Counted from the first letter of the stretch, positions 51,790-61,060 are shown. The stretch: 64,000 nucleotides of DNA from Actinoplanes teichomyceticus ATCC 31121 (GCF_003711105.1 NZ_CP023865.1:372001-436000); one strand, 5' to 3'. The notes: generated by a model not told the origin, from the letters alone. A program made the numbers and translations.

Positions 51790-52769
51790 CACTTCTCCGT
51801 GAGCAGCGAGCGCATCTCGTCGACCGACAGCCAGAGGTCGTTGTTGTCCGAGCGGTAGTTGAAACCGTCCGCGACCTCCTCGCCGCCCTCCGGCGACTCG
51901 TAACCCCAGCTCGCCGCGACCGGCTGGACCACGTAGCGGTCCTTGAAGCGCAGCGTCCGGCGGCTGTCGTCGGCGGCGATCATCTCCTCGTGCAGCTTCT
52001 CGCCCGGGCGCATGCCGATCTCGTGGCTCGGCGAGCCGGGCGCCACCGCCTCGACCAGGTCCATGATCCGCATACTGGGGATCCGTGGGACGTACAGCTC
52101 GCCGCCGCGCATCACGTCGAACGAGTTGACGACGAACTCGACCGCCTGGTCCAGGGTGATCCAGAAGCGGGTCATCCGCTTGTCGGTGATCGGCAGGCTC
52201 CGGCCCTCGGCGGCCAGCCGGCGGAAGAACGGCACCACCGAGCCACGGCTGCCCATCACGTTGCCGTAGCGGACCACGGCCAGGCGGGTGGGGTGGGTGG
52301 CGGCGTAGTGGTTGCCGGCGATCACGATCTTGTCGGCGGCCAGCTTGGTCGCGCCGTACAGGTTGATCGGGCTGGACGCCTTGTCGGTGGAGAGCGCCAC
52401 GACCTTCTTGACCTCGGCGTGGATCGCGGCGTCGATGACGTTCTGGGTGCCGTTGATGTTCGTCGCGACGAACTCCGACGGGTTGTACTCGGCGGTGTCC
52501 ACCTGCTTGAGCGCGGCGGCGTGCACCACGTGGTCGATCCCGTGCATGGCCCGGTCCAGGCGCGCGCGGTCGCGGATGTCGCCGAGGAAGAACCGCAGCC
52601 GCGGGTCGCCGGAGAACATCTGCCGGACCTCGTACTGCTTCAGCTCGTCACGGGAGAACACCACGATGCGATGCGGGTCGAGGTGGGTGAGCGCGTACTT
52701 GAGGAACGCCTTGCCGAACGACCCGGTGGCACCGGTGACAAGGATCGAGGATCCGCTGATTTCAGACAC
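51789..52769 (-). CDS. pseB: UDP-GlcNAc 4,6-dehydratase (inverting), PseB-like
   Basis: A 326-residue extended SDR. SSILVTGATGSFGKAFLKYA is the NAD site; the FlaA1/PseB features are HVVHAAALKQVDTAEYNPSE, LSTDKASSPINLYGATKLAA (catalytic Tyr and Lys) and EIGMRPGEKLHEEMI. It makes the 4-keto-6-deoxy-altro sugar from UDP-GlcNAc. GTG 52769 has GGAGAAAAC just upstream. It is first in the minus-strand operon, divergent from the ACP gene across 189 bases. Confidence 0.94.
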   Translation of the reverse strand: MSEISGSSILVTGATGSFGKAFLKYALTHLDPHRIVVFSRDELKQYEVRQMFSGDPRLRFFLGDIRDRARLDRAMHGIDHVVHAAALKQVDTAEYNPSEFVATNINGTQNVIDAAIHAEVKKVVALSTDKASSPINLYGATKLAADKIVIAGNHYAATHPTRLAVVRYGNVMGSRGSVVPFFRRLAAEGRSLPITDKRMTRFWITLDQAVEFVVNSFDVMRGGELYVPRIPSMRIMDLVEAVAPGSPSHEIGMRPGEKLHEEMIAADDSRRTLRFKDRYVVQPVAASWGYESPEGGEEVADGFNYRSDNNDLWLSVDEMRSLLTEK

Positions 52770-52958
52770 GTGTTTTCTCCGGGGGACTGGGCGGTGAGCC
52801 GCTACGGGCCGGAAGCATAACCACCGGTGCACGCAATTCTGCCAGTCGTGGAGAACAGCCAGTGGCAATTCATTTTCAGTTCAACCGGTATTGGTCGAAG
52901 CGACCGCGCGCCTGCGGGATGGTGGTCTCCTCCATTCATCACCCCTGGGAGCAACACC

Positions 52959-53201
52959 GTGACTGAGCTGCAGAGACTGCGCGCCGCGTTCCGTACCGCG
53001 CTGGACCTTCCGGCGGACGCGCCCGTGGACGACCTGCGCTACCAGGACAACGAGAAGTGGGACTCCCTCGCGCACATGTCCCTCGTCGCGACTATCGAAG
53101 ATGAATTCTCGGTAATGATCGACACCGATGATGTCATCAATATGTCCAGCTTCGCCGAGGCTGTGCGAATCCTCGGTAAATACGGCGTGGACGTCAAGTG
53201 A
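52959..53201 (+). CDS. Acyl carrier protein
   Basis: An 80-residue acyl carrier protein. The phosphopantetheine serine is in EKWDSLAHMSLVATIEDEF, and the sequence has the usual four-helix acidic pattern. GTG 52959 follows GGGAGCAACACC; an open frame further upstream lacks a site. It starts a five-gene operon whose members overlap by 4 nt, ahead of a ketoreductase. It probably carries an acyl group for sugar modification or reduction. Confidence 0.92.
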   Translation: MTELQRLRAAFRTALDLPADAPVDDLRYQDNEKWDSLAHMSLVATIEDEFSVMIDTDDVINMSSFAEAVRILGKYGVDVK

Positions 53202-53929
53202 GCGTCGCCCTGATCACCGGTGCGTCGCGCGGCATCGGGCGAGCCACCGCGCACCGCCTCGCCGAGCAGGGCCACGATCTGATCCTGCACGGGCACGGTC
53301 CGGCCGCGGTGGCCGAGACCGCCGAACTCCTCGCCGGCAAGTTCGGCGTGACCGTCGTGTCCGGCGCCGGCGACATCGCCGACCCGCAGACCAGCAAGGC
53401 GCTGGTCCGGCTGGCGTTCGAGAACTTCAAGCGGCTGGACGCGCTGGTGGTCAACGCCGGCACGCACGCGGCCGGGATGCTCGGGATGACCGGTGACGAC
53501 ACCATCGAGCGGCTATTCGCGGTGAACGCGGCCGGCGCGGCGCACACCCTGCAGAACGCGGTGCGCCTGCTGGCCCGCGGGGAGAACCCGGCGGTGGTGC
53601 TGACCGCCTCGATCACCGGCACGCACGGCGCCGCCGGCCAGGCCGTCTACGCCGCGTCCAAGGCCGCGGTGGTGGGCCTGACCCGGTCGGCGGCCAAGGA
53701 ACTCGGCCCGCGCGGGATCCGGGTCAACGCGGTCGCCCCCGGCTTCATCGCCACCGACATGCTGGACACCCTGGACGAGGCCGGCCGCGCCGAGCGGATC
53801 GCGAGCACCGCCCTGGGCCGGCTCGGCACCGCCGAGGAGGTCGCCGACGTGATCGCCTTCCTGCTCTCCGCCCAGGCCCGGTTCGTGACCGGCCAGATCG
53901 TCGGGGTCGACGGGGGACTGACGCTGTGA
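53198..53929 (+). CDS. SDR ketoreductase (FabG-like)
   Basis: A 243-residue short-chain dehydrogenase. ALITGASRGIGRATAHRLAE binds NADP; the active site is Ser in VVLTASITGTHG and Tyr/Lys in QAVYAASKAAVVGLT; GIRVNAVAPGFIATDM follows. FabG-type enzymes reduce 3-oxoacyl-ACP. Its start overlaps the ACP gene by 4 nt, so an ACP-bound substrate is likely. No ketosynthase is in the cluster, so the oxo-acyl chain must come from elsewhere. Confidence 0.92.
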   Translation: MSVALITGASRGIGRATAHRLAEQGHDLILHGHGPAAVAETAELLAGKFGVTVVSGAGDIADPQTSKALVRLAFENFKRLDALVVNAGTHAAGMLGMTGDDTIERLFAVNAAGAAHTLQNAVRLLARGENPAVVLTASITGTHGAAGQAVYAASKAAVVGLTRSAAKELGPRGIRVNAVAPGFIATDMLDTLDEAGRAERIASTALGRLGTAEEVADVIAFLLSAQARFVTGQIVGVDGGLTL

Positions 53930-55149
53930 ACCTGCTCCACCCGGACGCCCGCGTCGTCGACGCCGCGACCGGCGAAGAACTCACCCCGGCGCTGATCGAC
54001 GCGGCCGCCGCCGAGCTGGCCGGTGAGCGGCTGGTCTTCCTGCCGATGCCGAGCACGGTCCCGGCGGTCGCCCGGTACCTCGCCGCGCTGCGGCTGGGCG
54101 TGCCGGTCGTGCTGCTCGACCCGGACACCGACCACACCGGCCTGATCGAGCGGTACGCCACCGATCAGGTCCACCCGGAGCTGGCGCTGCTGCTGACCAC
54201 CAGTGGCTCGACCGGCAACCCCAAGCTGGTCCGGCTGTCCCGATCGGCGGTGCTGGCCAACGCCGAACAGGTCGCCGAGAGCCTCGGCATCACCGGCGAC
54301 GACGTCGCGATCACCACGCTGCCGCTGTTCTACTCGTACGGCCTGTCGGTGCTGCACTCGCACCTGCTGCGCGGGGCGACGGTGGTGCTCGAGCGCACCG
54401 GGATCATGCAGCGCGACTTCTGGGCGGCGGCGCACGAGCACCGGGTCACGTCGATGGCGTTCGTGCCCTACCAGTACGAGATGCTGCGCCGGCTGCGCTT
54501 CGACCCGGCGAAGTACCCGTCCCTGCGTACGATCACGCAGGCCGGCGGCCGGTTGCGGACCGAGCTCGTGACCGAGTTCGCCGCCCGGATGACCGCCGTG
54601 GGCGGCCGGATGTTCGTCATGTACGGCCAGACCGAGGCCGCGCCCCGGATGGCCACCCTGCCCCCGGAGCGAATCGCCGACAAGCTCGGCTCGGTCGGCC
54701 TGCCGATGCCCGGCGCCGCCTTCGCGATCGAGGACGGCGAGGTGGTCTACCGCGGCCCGAACGTGATGATGGGCTACGCCGAGTCCGCCGCCGACCTGAT
54801 CCGGGGCGACGAGATGGGCGGCGTGCTGCGCACCGGCGACCTGGGGCGGCTCGACGAGGAGGGTTTTCTCTTCATCACCGGCCGGCTCAAGCGGATGGGC
54901 AAGGTGTTCGGCGTCCGGATCAACCTGGACGACGTGGAGCGCAACTTCCCGGTGACCGCGGTGGCCGGTGACGACCGGCTGCACGTCTTCGCCGAGGGGA
55001 TCGGCGACGACGAGGCCCGGGCGCTGCGTACCAAGATCGCCGAGTGGCTCGGCAGCCACTTCACCGGGATCGACGTGCGTGTCGTCGAAGCCCTGCCGCT
55101 GCTGCCCAACGGCAAGACCGACTATCGGGCGCTGGAGGCGTCGCTGTGA
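53926..55149 (+). CDS. Short AMP-binding acyl/aryl ligase
   Basis: A 407-residue ANL-superfamily ligase, shorter than usual because the N-terminal subdomain is trimmed. The core is intact: TTSGSTGNPKLVRLS (P-loop), MYGQTEAAPRMATLPPE, LRTGDLGRLDEEGFLFITGR, and the final catalytic lysine in LPNGKTDYRAL. It activates a carboxylic acid with ATP, probably to load the ACP encoded two genes upstream. The start overlaps the ketoreductase stop by 4 nt (GTGA). Confidence 0.9.
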   Translation: MNLLHPDARVVDAATGEELTPALIDAAAAELAGERLVFLPMPSTVPAVARYLAALRLGVPVVLLDPDTDHTGLIERYATDQVHPELALLLTTSGSTGNPKLVRLSRSAVLANAEQVAESLGITGDDVAITTLPLFYSYGLSVLHSHLLRGATVVLERTGIMQRDFWAAAHEHRVTSMAFVPYQYEMLRRLRFDPAKYPSLRTITQAGGRLRTELVTEFAARMTAVGGRMFVMYGQTEAAPRMATLPPERIADKLGSVGLPMPGAAFAIEDGEVVYRGPNVMMGYAESAADLIRGDEMGGVLRTGDLGRLDEEGFLFITGRLKRMGKVFGVRINLDDVERNFPVTAVAGDDRLHVFAEGIGDDEARALRTKIAEWLGSHFTGIDVRVVEALPLLPNGKTDYRALEASL

Positions 55150-56180
55150 GTGTCTTCACCCTCTCCCAGAAGGAGAAGGAAGCGGCCCTGCTGCCGCAGC
55201 TGGCCGAGTTGACCGCGCACCACCGGGCGCGCTGCGCGCCCTACGATCGCATCCTCGCCGCGTCCGGCTTCTCCTCCGCCGGAAGCCTCGCCGAGCTGCC
55301 GTGGCTGCCGGTCCGGCTGTTCAAGACGCTGGAGCTGAAGAGCATCCCGGACGACGAGGTGTTCAAGGTGCTCACGTCCAGCGGCACCACCGGCGACGTC
55401 AGCAGGATCTACCTGGACAAGGCGGCCGCCGCGCAGCAGCAGCGGCGGCTGGCCGCCACGGTGCAGACCGTGCTCGGCGGCAAGCGGCTGCCGATGCTGC
55501 TGGTCGACACGAAGGCGATGCTCAAGGACCGCCGATCGTTCAGCGCCCGGGGCGCCGGTGTGCTCGGCATGTCCACCTTCGGGCGCGACCACGTGTGGGC
55601 GCTGGACATGGACGGCCGCGTCGACCTCGCGGCGATCCGCGGCTTCCTGGACAAGCACGGCGGCGAGCCGTTCCTGATCTTCGGGTTCACCTTCCTGGTG
55701 TGGCTGCACCTCTACGAGGTGGCCCGGGACCACGGCCTCGACCTGAGCAACGGCATCCTGATCCACTCCGGCGGCTGGAAGAAGCTGGTCGACCAGGCGG
55801 TCTCGCCCGAGGAGTTCCGGTCGCGCCTGGCCGGGGTCGGCCTGACCCGGGTGCACAACTACTACGGCATGGTCGAGCAGATCGGCACGATCTTCCTGGA
55901 GGGGCCGGACGGTGGCTCGCTGTACTGCCCGGACTTCGCGGACGTGGTGGTCCGCGACCCGCAGACCTGGGCGGAGCTGCCGCCCGGCGAACCGGGCCTG
56001 CTGGAGGTGGTGAGCACGCTGCCCACGTCGTACCCGGGCCACGTGCTGCTCACCGAGGACCTCGGGGTGGTGCACGGGATCGACGACGGGGCCTGGCCGG
56101 GCAAGCGGTTCTCGGTGCTCGGGCGGCTGCCGCGCGCCGAGGCCCGGGGCTGCTCCGACACCTACCGGGAGGCGGCATGA
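55146..56180 (+). CDS. LuxE-like acyl-protein synthetase
   Basis: A 344-residue protein of the LuxE family, ANL relatives that in luminous bacteria activate fatty acid and pass the acyl group to LuxC. WLPVRLFKTLELKSIPDDEV, SSGTTGDVSRIYLDK and HNYYGMVEQIGTIFLEGPDG are characteristic. GTG 55146 overlaps the ligase stop by 4 nt. No luciferase genes are present, so the acyl product serves another purpose. Its partner LuxC follows with a 4-nt overlap. Confidence 0.9.
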   Translation: MSVFTLSQKEKEAALLPQLAELTAHHRARCAPYDRILAASGFSSAGSLAELPWLPVRLFKTLELKSIPDDEVFKVLTSSGTTGDVSRIYLDKAAAAQQQRRLAATVQTVLGGKRLPMLLVDTKAMLKDRRSFSARGAGVLGMSTFGRDHVWALDMDGRVDLAAIRGFLDKHGGEPFLIFGFTFLVWLHLYEVARDHGLDLSNGILIHSGGWKKLVDQAVSPEEFRSRLAGVGLTRVHNYYGMVEQIGTIFLEGPDGGSLYCPDFADVVVRDPQTWAELPPGEPGLLEVVSTLPTSYPGHVLLTEDLGVVHGIDDGAWPGKRFSVLGRLPRAEARGCSDTYREAA

Positions 56181-57364
56181 CCGTCCAGTTCCGCTTCGGC
56201 GCGCCGGGTGACCTGACCGCGCCGAGTGACGACCGGCTCACCGTCGGCGATCCGCGGGTCGTCGACTTCCTCGCCCGGCTGGCCCGCAGGCTGCTCACCC
56301 CGGCGCTCGCCCGGCGGCACCCCGAGCTCGGCTCGCTCGGCTACTTCCTGCGGCCCGCCGAGCTCAACCGCGCGGTGGAGCGGATGCGGCGCGCGGACGC
56401 GCTGGTCTTCCCGCGGGGCAACGTCTTCCACCTGCCCCCGGCCAACGTGGACACCATCTTCGTGTACTCGTGGGCGCTGTCCGCGCTGGCCGGCAACCAC
56501 AACGTGGTGCGCATCTCGACCCGGGCGGCCGGCGCGGCGGAGACCATCTTCGAGGCGCTGAACGAGGTGGACGCCGATCCGGTGATCGCCCGTACCCAGC
56601 GGATGGTCACCTACGGCCGGGACGACGCGATCACCTCGGCGCTGAGCCGGTGGTGCGATCTGCGGGTGATCTGGGGCGGCGACGCCGCGGTGGACGCGAT
56701 CCGCGCGCACCCGCTGCGGCCGTCCGCCCGCGACCTGACCTTCCCGGACCGGACCTCCTGGGCGGTGCTGTCGGTGCCCGGATGGCGGGCCGCCGACCCG
56801 GCCACCCGCCGGGCCGCCGTGACCGGCTTCGCCAACGACGCGTACTGGTTCGACCAGGCCGCGTGCTCGTCCCCGCGGACCGTCTTCCTGGTCGGCGCGG
56901 GCGACCCGGCCGACGTCCGGGACGAGTTCCTGCAACTCCTGCTGCAGGTCGTCGACCAGCGCGGCTGGACCGTGGACGCGGCCATGGCGGTGGAGAAGCG
57001 GGTCAACGCGTACGGGCTGGCGGCGACCGGCGCGGCGGATGCGCTGCAGTTCCCGGACAACCGCATCACCGCGCTCACCCTGACCGGAAGCGATCAGGTT
57101 CCGCGGCGCTGGATCGGGGCCGGAGCCTTCCCGTTCGCGCAGGTCGGCTCGCTGGTCGACCTGGTGCCGGCGATGACCCGGCAGGACCAGACCGTCAGCC
57201 ACTTCGGCTTCACCCCGGCCGAGTTGAACGAGTTCGCCACCGCGCTGGGCGGGCGCGGCGTCGACCGGATCGTGCCGTTCGGCTCGGCGCTCACCTTCGG
57301 CGCCGTCTGGGACGGCTACGACCTGCCGGCCGAGTTCACCCGACTGACCACCCTGCAGATCTGA
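56177..57364 (+). CDS. LuxC-like acyl-CoA/acyl-protein reductase
   Basis: A 395-residue aldehyde-dehydrogenase-fold protein of the LuxC family, which reduces an enzyme-bound acyl group to an aldehyde with NADPH. The acyl-binding cysteine is Cys230 in WFDQAACSSPRTVFLV; FPRGNVFHLPPANVDTIFVY and ITALTLTGSDQVPRRW are family stretches. ATG 57177 is not used; the start is ATG 56177, overlapping the luxE-like stop. With LuxE it should form an acyl-reductase complex. Confidence 0.9.
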   Translation: MTVQFRFGAPGDLTAPSDDRLTVGDPRVVDFLARLARRLLTPALARRHPELGSLGYFLRPAELNRAVERMRRADALVFPRGNVFHLPPANVDTIFVYSWALSALAGNHNVVRISTRAAGAAETIFEALNEVDADPVIARTQRMVTYGRDDAITSALSRWCDLRVIWGGDAAVDAIRAHPLRPSARDLTFPDRTSWAVLSVPGWRAADPATRRAAVTGFANDAYWFDQAACSSPRTVFLVGAGDPADVRDEFLQLLLQVVDQRGWTVDAAMAVEKRVNAYGLAATGAADALQFPDNRITALTLTGSDQVPRRWIGAGAFPFAQVGSLVDLVPAMTRQDQTVSHFGFTPAELNEFATALGGRGVDRIVPFGSALTFGAVWDGYDLPAEFTRLTTLQI

Positions 57365-57375
57365 CAGCCGAGGCG

Positions 57376-59676
57376 ATGACCACCACGGGGGAGATCGACA
57401 CGTCGCGGGTCACCGAGGCGCCGGCGGACATGTCGCCGCCGGCGCGCCGGGATCCGCGGGCCCTGCGGGCCCTGCTGCCGTGGGTGTTCCCGGCCGTCGC
57501 GGCCCTCGCGGCGCTGCTGGGCAGCGACACCCCGGCCCGCGAGGTCGCGCTCTACGCGGCCTACCTGCTGCTGGCCGTCGTGACCCCGGGCACGCTGGTG
57601 TTCCGGGGGCTGTTCGGCAGCCGCGGCAACTGGCCGGAGGACCTCGGCCTGGGCGCGGCCACCGGCCTGGTGGTGATGCTGGCCGGCTGGGCCCTGGGCG
57701 CCGCCACCGGGCTGCAGCACCTCCTGATCCTCTGGCCGGTCCTGGTCGTGCTGCCGTTCCTGGCCGTGCCGCGGCTGCGGCGGCACTGGCGGCGCGGCCC
57801 CGGGGATCCGCTGCCGCTGCGCTGGTCGTGGGCGATGGCGGCGACGCTCGTCGCGATCACCGGCTGGGCGGCCACGGTCTTCGCGACCCCGCTGCCCCCG
57901 GTCACCCACGAGTACTACCCGGACCTGTACTACCACCTGGCGCTGGTGCACGAGATGATGCGCTCGATGCCGTTCCAGGTGCCCCAGCTGGCCGGCGACA
58001 CGCTGCGGTACCACTACCTCTCCGACGCGGACATCGCCACCGCCAGCATGGTCACCGGCATCGCGCCGACCACGGTGCTGCTGCGGCTCTGGCTGATCCC
58101 GATCGTCTCGATCGCCGCGGTCGTGTACGCGGTGCTGGCCCGCGCCCTGACCGGCCGGTGGTGGGCCGGCCCGCTGGCGGCCACGGTCGCCTTCGCCGGC
58201 CAGGCCCTCTCGCTGGGCTCGGCCGTGCCGACCTTCTCCGCCCCCGTGCCGGTCACCGTGAACAGCCCCTCGCAGACCTTCGCGGTACCGCTGATCGGCC
58301 TGTTCGTGGTGCTCGCCGTGGACCGGCTGCGGGGCCGCCCGCTGGGCTGGGGCTGGGCGTTCCTGCCGGTGCTGGCGGTGGCGTGCGCCGGGTCCAAGGC
58401 GAGCGTGCTCCCGCCGGTGGCGGCCGGGCTGGCGCTCACCGGTGCGGTGACGCTGTGCCGGCGCAGACCGCCGTGGGCGGCGGCCGGCCTGCTCGCCGTC
58501 ACCGGGTTCGGGATGGCGGCCGGACTCCGGCTCTTCGCCGGCGGCGGGGCCGGCACCCTGCAGCCGCAGGCGCTGAGCCTGCTCGGGTGGATCGAGCCGT
58601 ACCGGGACACGCTCGGGGCCGGCGACGGCGTGGTCCGCAACGGGCTGGTGCCGCTCGGTGTGGAGCAGGCCGGCACGGCGGGCCGCTGGTTCGTCGCCTG
58701 GGTGGTGCTCTGGGCGTTGCTGCTGCAGGCCCCGCGGCTGGGCGGGCTGCTGCGGCCGCGCGGCGCCACCCGTACCGATCCGGCGTTCCCGCTGCTGGCC
58801 GGCATCGTGGTGGCCGGGACCGGGGCGGCCTGGGCGCTCTGGCATCCGTCGGCGAGCCAGCTGTACTTCTTCGCCGCGGCCGCCCCCTTCGGCGCGGTGC
58901 TGCTGGCCTGGTCGCTGGCCGACCGGGTACGCGGGTGGCGCGCGCCGGTCGCCGGGCTGATCGCCGGGGCGCTCGGCGAGCTGCTGCTGCCGGCGGTGCA
59001 CGTGCCGGCCCGGGAGACGATCGGGAACTGGGCGTGGACGCTGGCCGTACCGGTGCTGCGGGTCGCCGCGCTGACCGTGGCCGCGATCCTGGTCGTGGTC
59101 CTTCTCTGGCGTCGGCGCGGCGCCCGTGCCGTGCCGGTCGCCCTGCTCGCGGCGGTGGCCGGCGCCTCGATCGCCGGTGGCGTCCGGTGGACCACCGAGA
59201 CCCTCGCCGACCCGCCGGTGAAGACGAGCAACAAGGGGGTGGCGGTGCGCGCCCCGGAGATGGCGGCGGCGCTCTGGCTGGACGCGAACGCCGGCCGGGA
59301 CGACGTGGTGGCCACCAACGTGCACTGCATGCCGATGCGGGTCAAGGTCTGCAACGCCCGGGCGTTCTGGGTCGCCGGGCTGGGCGGGCGGCGCACCCTG
59401 GTGGAGAGCTGGGCCTACAGCGACGAGACGGTGGCGGCCAACGGCCGCGACGGGCTCAAGTACTTCTACCAGCCGGCCCCTGAACCCGGCGTGTACCAGC
59501 TCAACGAGCGGGTGTTCAGCCGGGCCGACCCGGCCGACGTGGCGCGGCTGCGCGACGATTACCGGGTCCGCTGGCTGTTCGCCGACACCCGGGCCGGTGC
59601 GGTGTCGCCACGCCTGGCGGACGTCGCACGGTTGCGTTACCAGCGGGGGACGGTGACCGTGTACGAGGTGCGGTAG
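57376..59676 (+). CDS. Large polytopic membrane protein, GT-C-like
   Basis: A 766-residue protein with about 14 predicted membrane helices. An early outer loop holds EYYPDLYYHLALVHEMMRSM, and a DTLRYHYLSDADIAT segment with acidic residues follows, as in GT-C glycosyltransferases that use lipid-linked sugars. A soluble C-terminal domain of about 160 residues follows the last helix (PEMAAALWLDANAGRDDVVA). It comes 11 bases after luxC, so it belongs to the operon. Function is inferred only from topology and context. Confidence 0.75.
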   Translation: MTTTGEIDTSRVTEAPADMSPPARRDPRALRALLPWVFPAVAALAALLGSDTPAREVALYAAYLLLAVVTPGTLVFRGLFGSRGNWPEDLGLGAATGLVVMLAGWALGAATGLQHLLILWPVLVVLPFLAVPRLRRHWRRGPGDPLPLRWSWAMAATLVAITGWAATVFATPLPPVTHEYYPDLYYHLALVHEMMRSMPFQVPQLAGDTLRYHYLSDADIATASMVTGIAPTTVLLRLWLIPIVSIAAVVYAVLARALTGRWWAGPLAATVAFAGQALSLGSAVPTFSAPVPVTVNSPSQTFAVPLIGLFVVLAVDRLRGRPLGWGWAFLPVLAVACAGSKASVLPPVAAGLALTGAVTLCRRRPPWAAAGLLAVTGFGMAAGLRLFAGGGAGTLQPQALSLLGWIEPYRDTLGAGDGVVRNGLVPLGVEQAGTAGRWFVAWVVLWALLLQAPRLGGLLRPRGATRTDPAFPLLAGIVVAGTGAAWALWHPSASQLYFFAAAAPFGAVLLAWSLADRVRGWRAPVAGLIAGALGELLLPAVHVPARETIGNWAWTLAVPVLRVAALTVAAILVVVLLWRRRGARAVPVALLAAVAGASIAGGVRWTTETLADPPVKTSNKGVAVRAPEMAAALWLDANAGRDDVVATNVHCMPMRVKVCNARAFWVAGLGGRRTLVESWAYSDETVAANGRDGLKYFYQPAPEPGVYQLNERVFSRADPADVARLRDDYRVRWLFADTRAGAVSPRLADVARLRYQRGTVTVYEVR

Positions 59677-59742
59677 GGGGTTAACCCTACTGTCCAGACG
59701 GCGGTCCGCAGGATCGGATGGGAGGGCCGCGGTGCCTAGCGT
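59673..59742 (+). promoter_or_regulatory. Kinase-operon promoter with GTAGGG/CCCTAC palindrome
   Basis: GTAGGG (59673-59678) and CCCTAC (59685-59690) flank GGTTAA. GGATCG lies at 59711 and the -10 box TAGCGT at 59737-59742, seven bases before the ATG. The same elements with nearly the same spacing precede the MMPL gene at 61750-61816. Confidence 0.8.
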
Positions 59743-59749
59743 CGAGGGC

Positions 59750-61060
59750 ATGACAACGACGTACGCTCCAGTCCCGGCCGCCCCCGCCGGGGTCCCGGCC
59801 CGGCGCCACCTGCGTCAGCTGGGCATCGACACCCAATACGTGCTGTTCGGCTTCCCGATCGGCCTGGTCACCGTGGTGCTCTGCCTGACCGGGTTCGCGC
59901 TCGGCGTCGGCATGGTGATCATCTGGGTCGGCCTGCCGCTGCTGGCCGGCACGCTGGCCATGTCCCGGGGTCTCGCCCACCTGGAACGGCTGCGGATCGG
60001 CCCGGTGCTGCGGCGCCGGATCGCGCACCCGCGTTACCGCACCGCGCGGTCCGGCGGCTGGGTCGGCAGGCTGCTCAGCCCGCTCGCCGACGCCCAGTCC
60101 TGGCTGGACCTGGTGCACGGCGTCTTCCGGTTCATCCCGAGCACCATCGCGTTCGGCGTCGTCCTCACCTGGTGGGCGGCGGCGCTGATCGGGCTCAGCT
60201 ACCCGGCCTGGGACTGGGTGGTGCCCCACCCGCCGGAGAACCTGGAGCTGCCGGAGCTGCTCGGCCTCCCGGACAGCGCCGTCACCAGGATCGCCGTCAA
60301 CCTGATCATCGGCGCCTTCTTCGCGCTCACGCTCTTCCCGGTGGTCCGGGGCGCCGCCCTGCTGGAGGCCCAGTTCGCCCGGGGTCTGCTCAGTGGCGTC
60401 GCCGAGCTCCGCCGCCAGGTCGCCGACGCGAACGCGGCCCGGGACACCGCGCAGGAGCAGAGGGCGGCGGCCGTCTCGGCCGAGGCGACCGCGCTGCGCA
60501 AGCTGGAGCGCGACATCCACGACGGCCCGCAGCAGCGGCTGGTCCGGCTGGCCATGGACCTGGGCCGGGCCGAACAGCAGTTCGGCACCGATCCGGAGGC
60601 GGCCCGGGCCACCGTGGCGGAGGCGCTCCACCAGACCCGGGAGACGCTGGACGAGCTGCGCGCGCTGTCCCGCGGCATCGCCCCGCCGATCCTGGTGGAC
60701 CGCGGTCTGCAGGCCGCGCTGACCGCGCTGGCGGGGCGCTGCACCGTCCCGGTGGATCTGGACGCCCCGGCGCTCGACCGGCTGGCGCCGGAGGTCGAGT
60801 CGACGGCGTACTTCGTGGTCGCCGAGGCGCTCACCAACGTCGCGAAGCACAGCCACGCCAGCGAGGTGCAGGTCAGCGTGCAGCGGCTGGCCACCGGGCT
60901 GCTGGTGACCGTCGCCGACGACGGGGTGGGCGGCGCCAGCCTGGCCAAGGGCCACGGACTGGCCGGTCTGGACGATCGGGTGAAGGCGGCCGGCGGCGTG
61001 CTGTCGGTGGAGAGCCCGGACGGCGCGGGGACCCGGCTGACCGCCGCGCTGCCGCTCTGA
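59750..61060 (+). CDS. Sensor histidine kinase, NarL/DesK type
   Basis: A 436-residue kinase with an N-terminal sensor of four membrane helices (residues about 30-215). The HisKA_3 phosphoacceptor is His257 in LERDIHDGPQQRLVRLAMDL. The ATPase part has VVAEALTNVAKHSHASEVQV (N box), DDGVGGA and GHGLAGLDDRVKAAGG. TAGCGT seven bases before ATG 59750 suggests a leaderless message; GTG 59732 has GGAGGG upstream and is an alternative. It pairs with the regulator 48 bases downstream. Confidence 0.92.
   Translation: MTTTYAPVPAAPAGVPARRHLRQLGIDTQYVLFGFPIGLVTVVLCLTGFALGVGMVIIWVGLPLLAGTLAMSRGLAHLERLRIGPVLRRRIAHPRYRTARSGGWVGRLLSPLADAQSWLDLVHGVFRFIPSTIAFGVVLTWWAAALIGLSYPAWDWVVPHPPENLELPELLGLPDSAVTRIAVNLIIGAFFALTLFPVVRGAALLEAQFARGLLSGVAELRRQVADANAARDTAQEQRAAAVSAEATALRKLERDIHDGPQQRLVRLAMDLGRAEQQFGTDPEAARATVAEALHQTRETLDELRALSRGIAPPILVDRGLQAALTALAGRCTVPVDLDAPALDRLAPEVESTAYFVVAEALTNVAKHSHASEVQVSVQRLATGLLVTVADDGVGGASLAKGHGLAGLDDRVKAAGGVLSVESPDGAGTRLTAALPL

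Noticed and set aside
55146..57364. Bioluminescence operon
   Set aside because: LuxC and LuxE are present but there is no luxA, luxB or luxD, and the neighbours are sugar genes.
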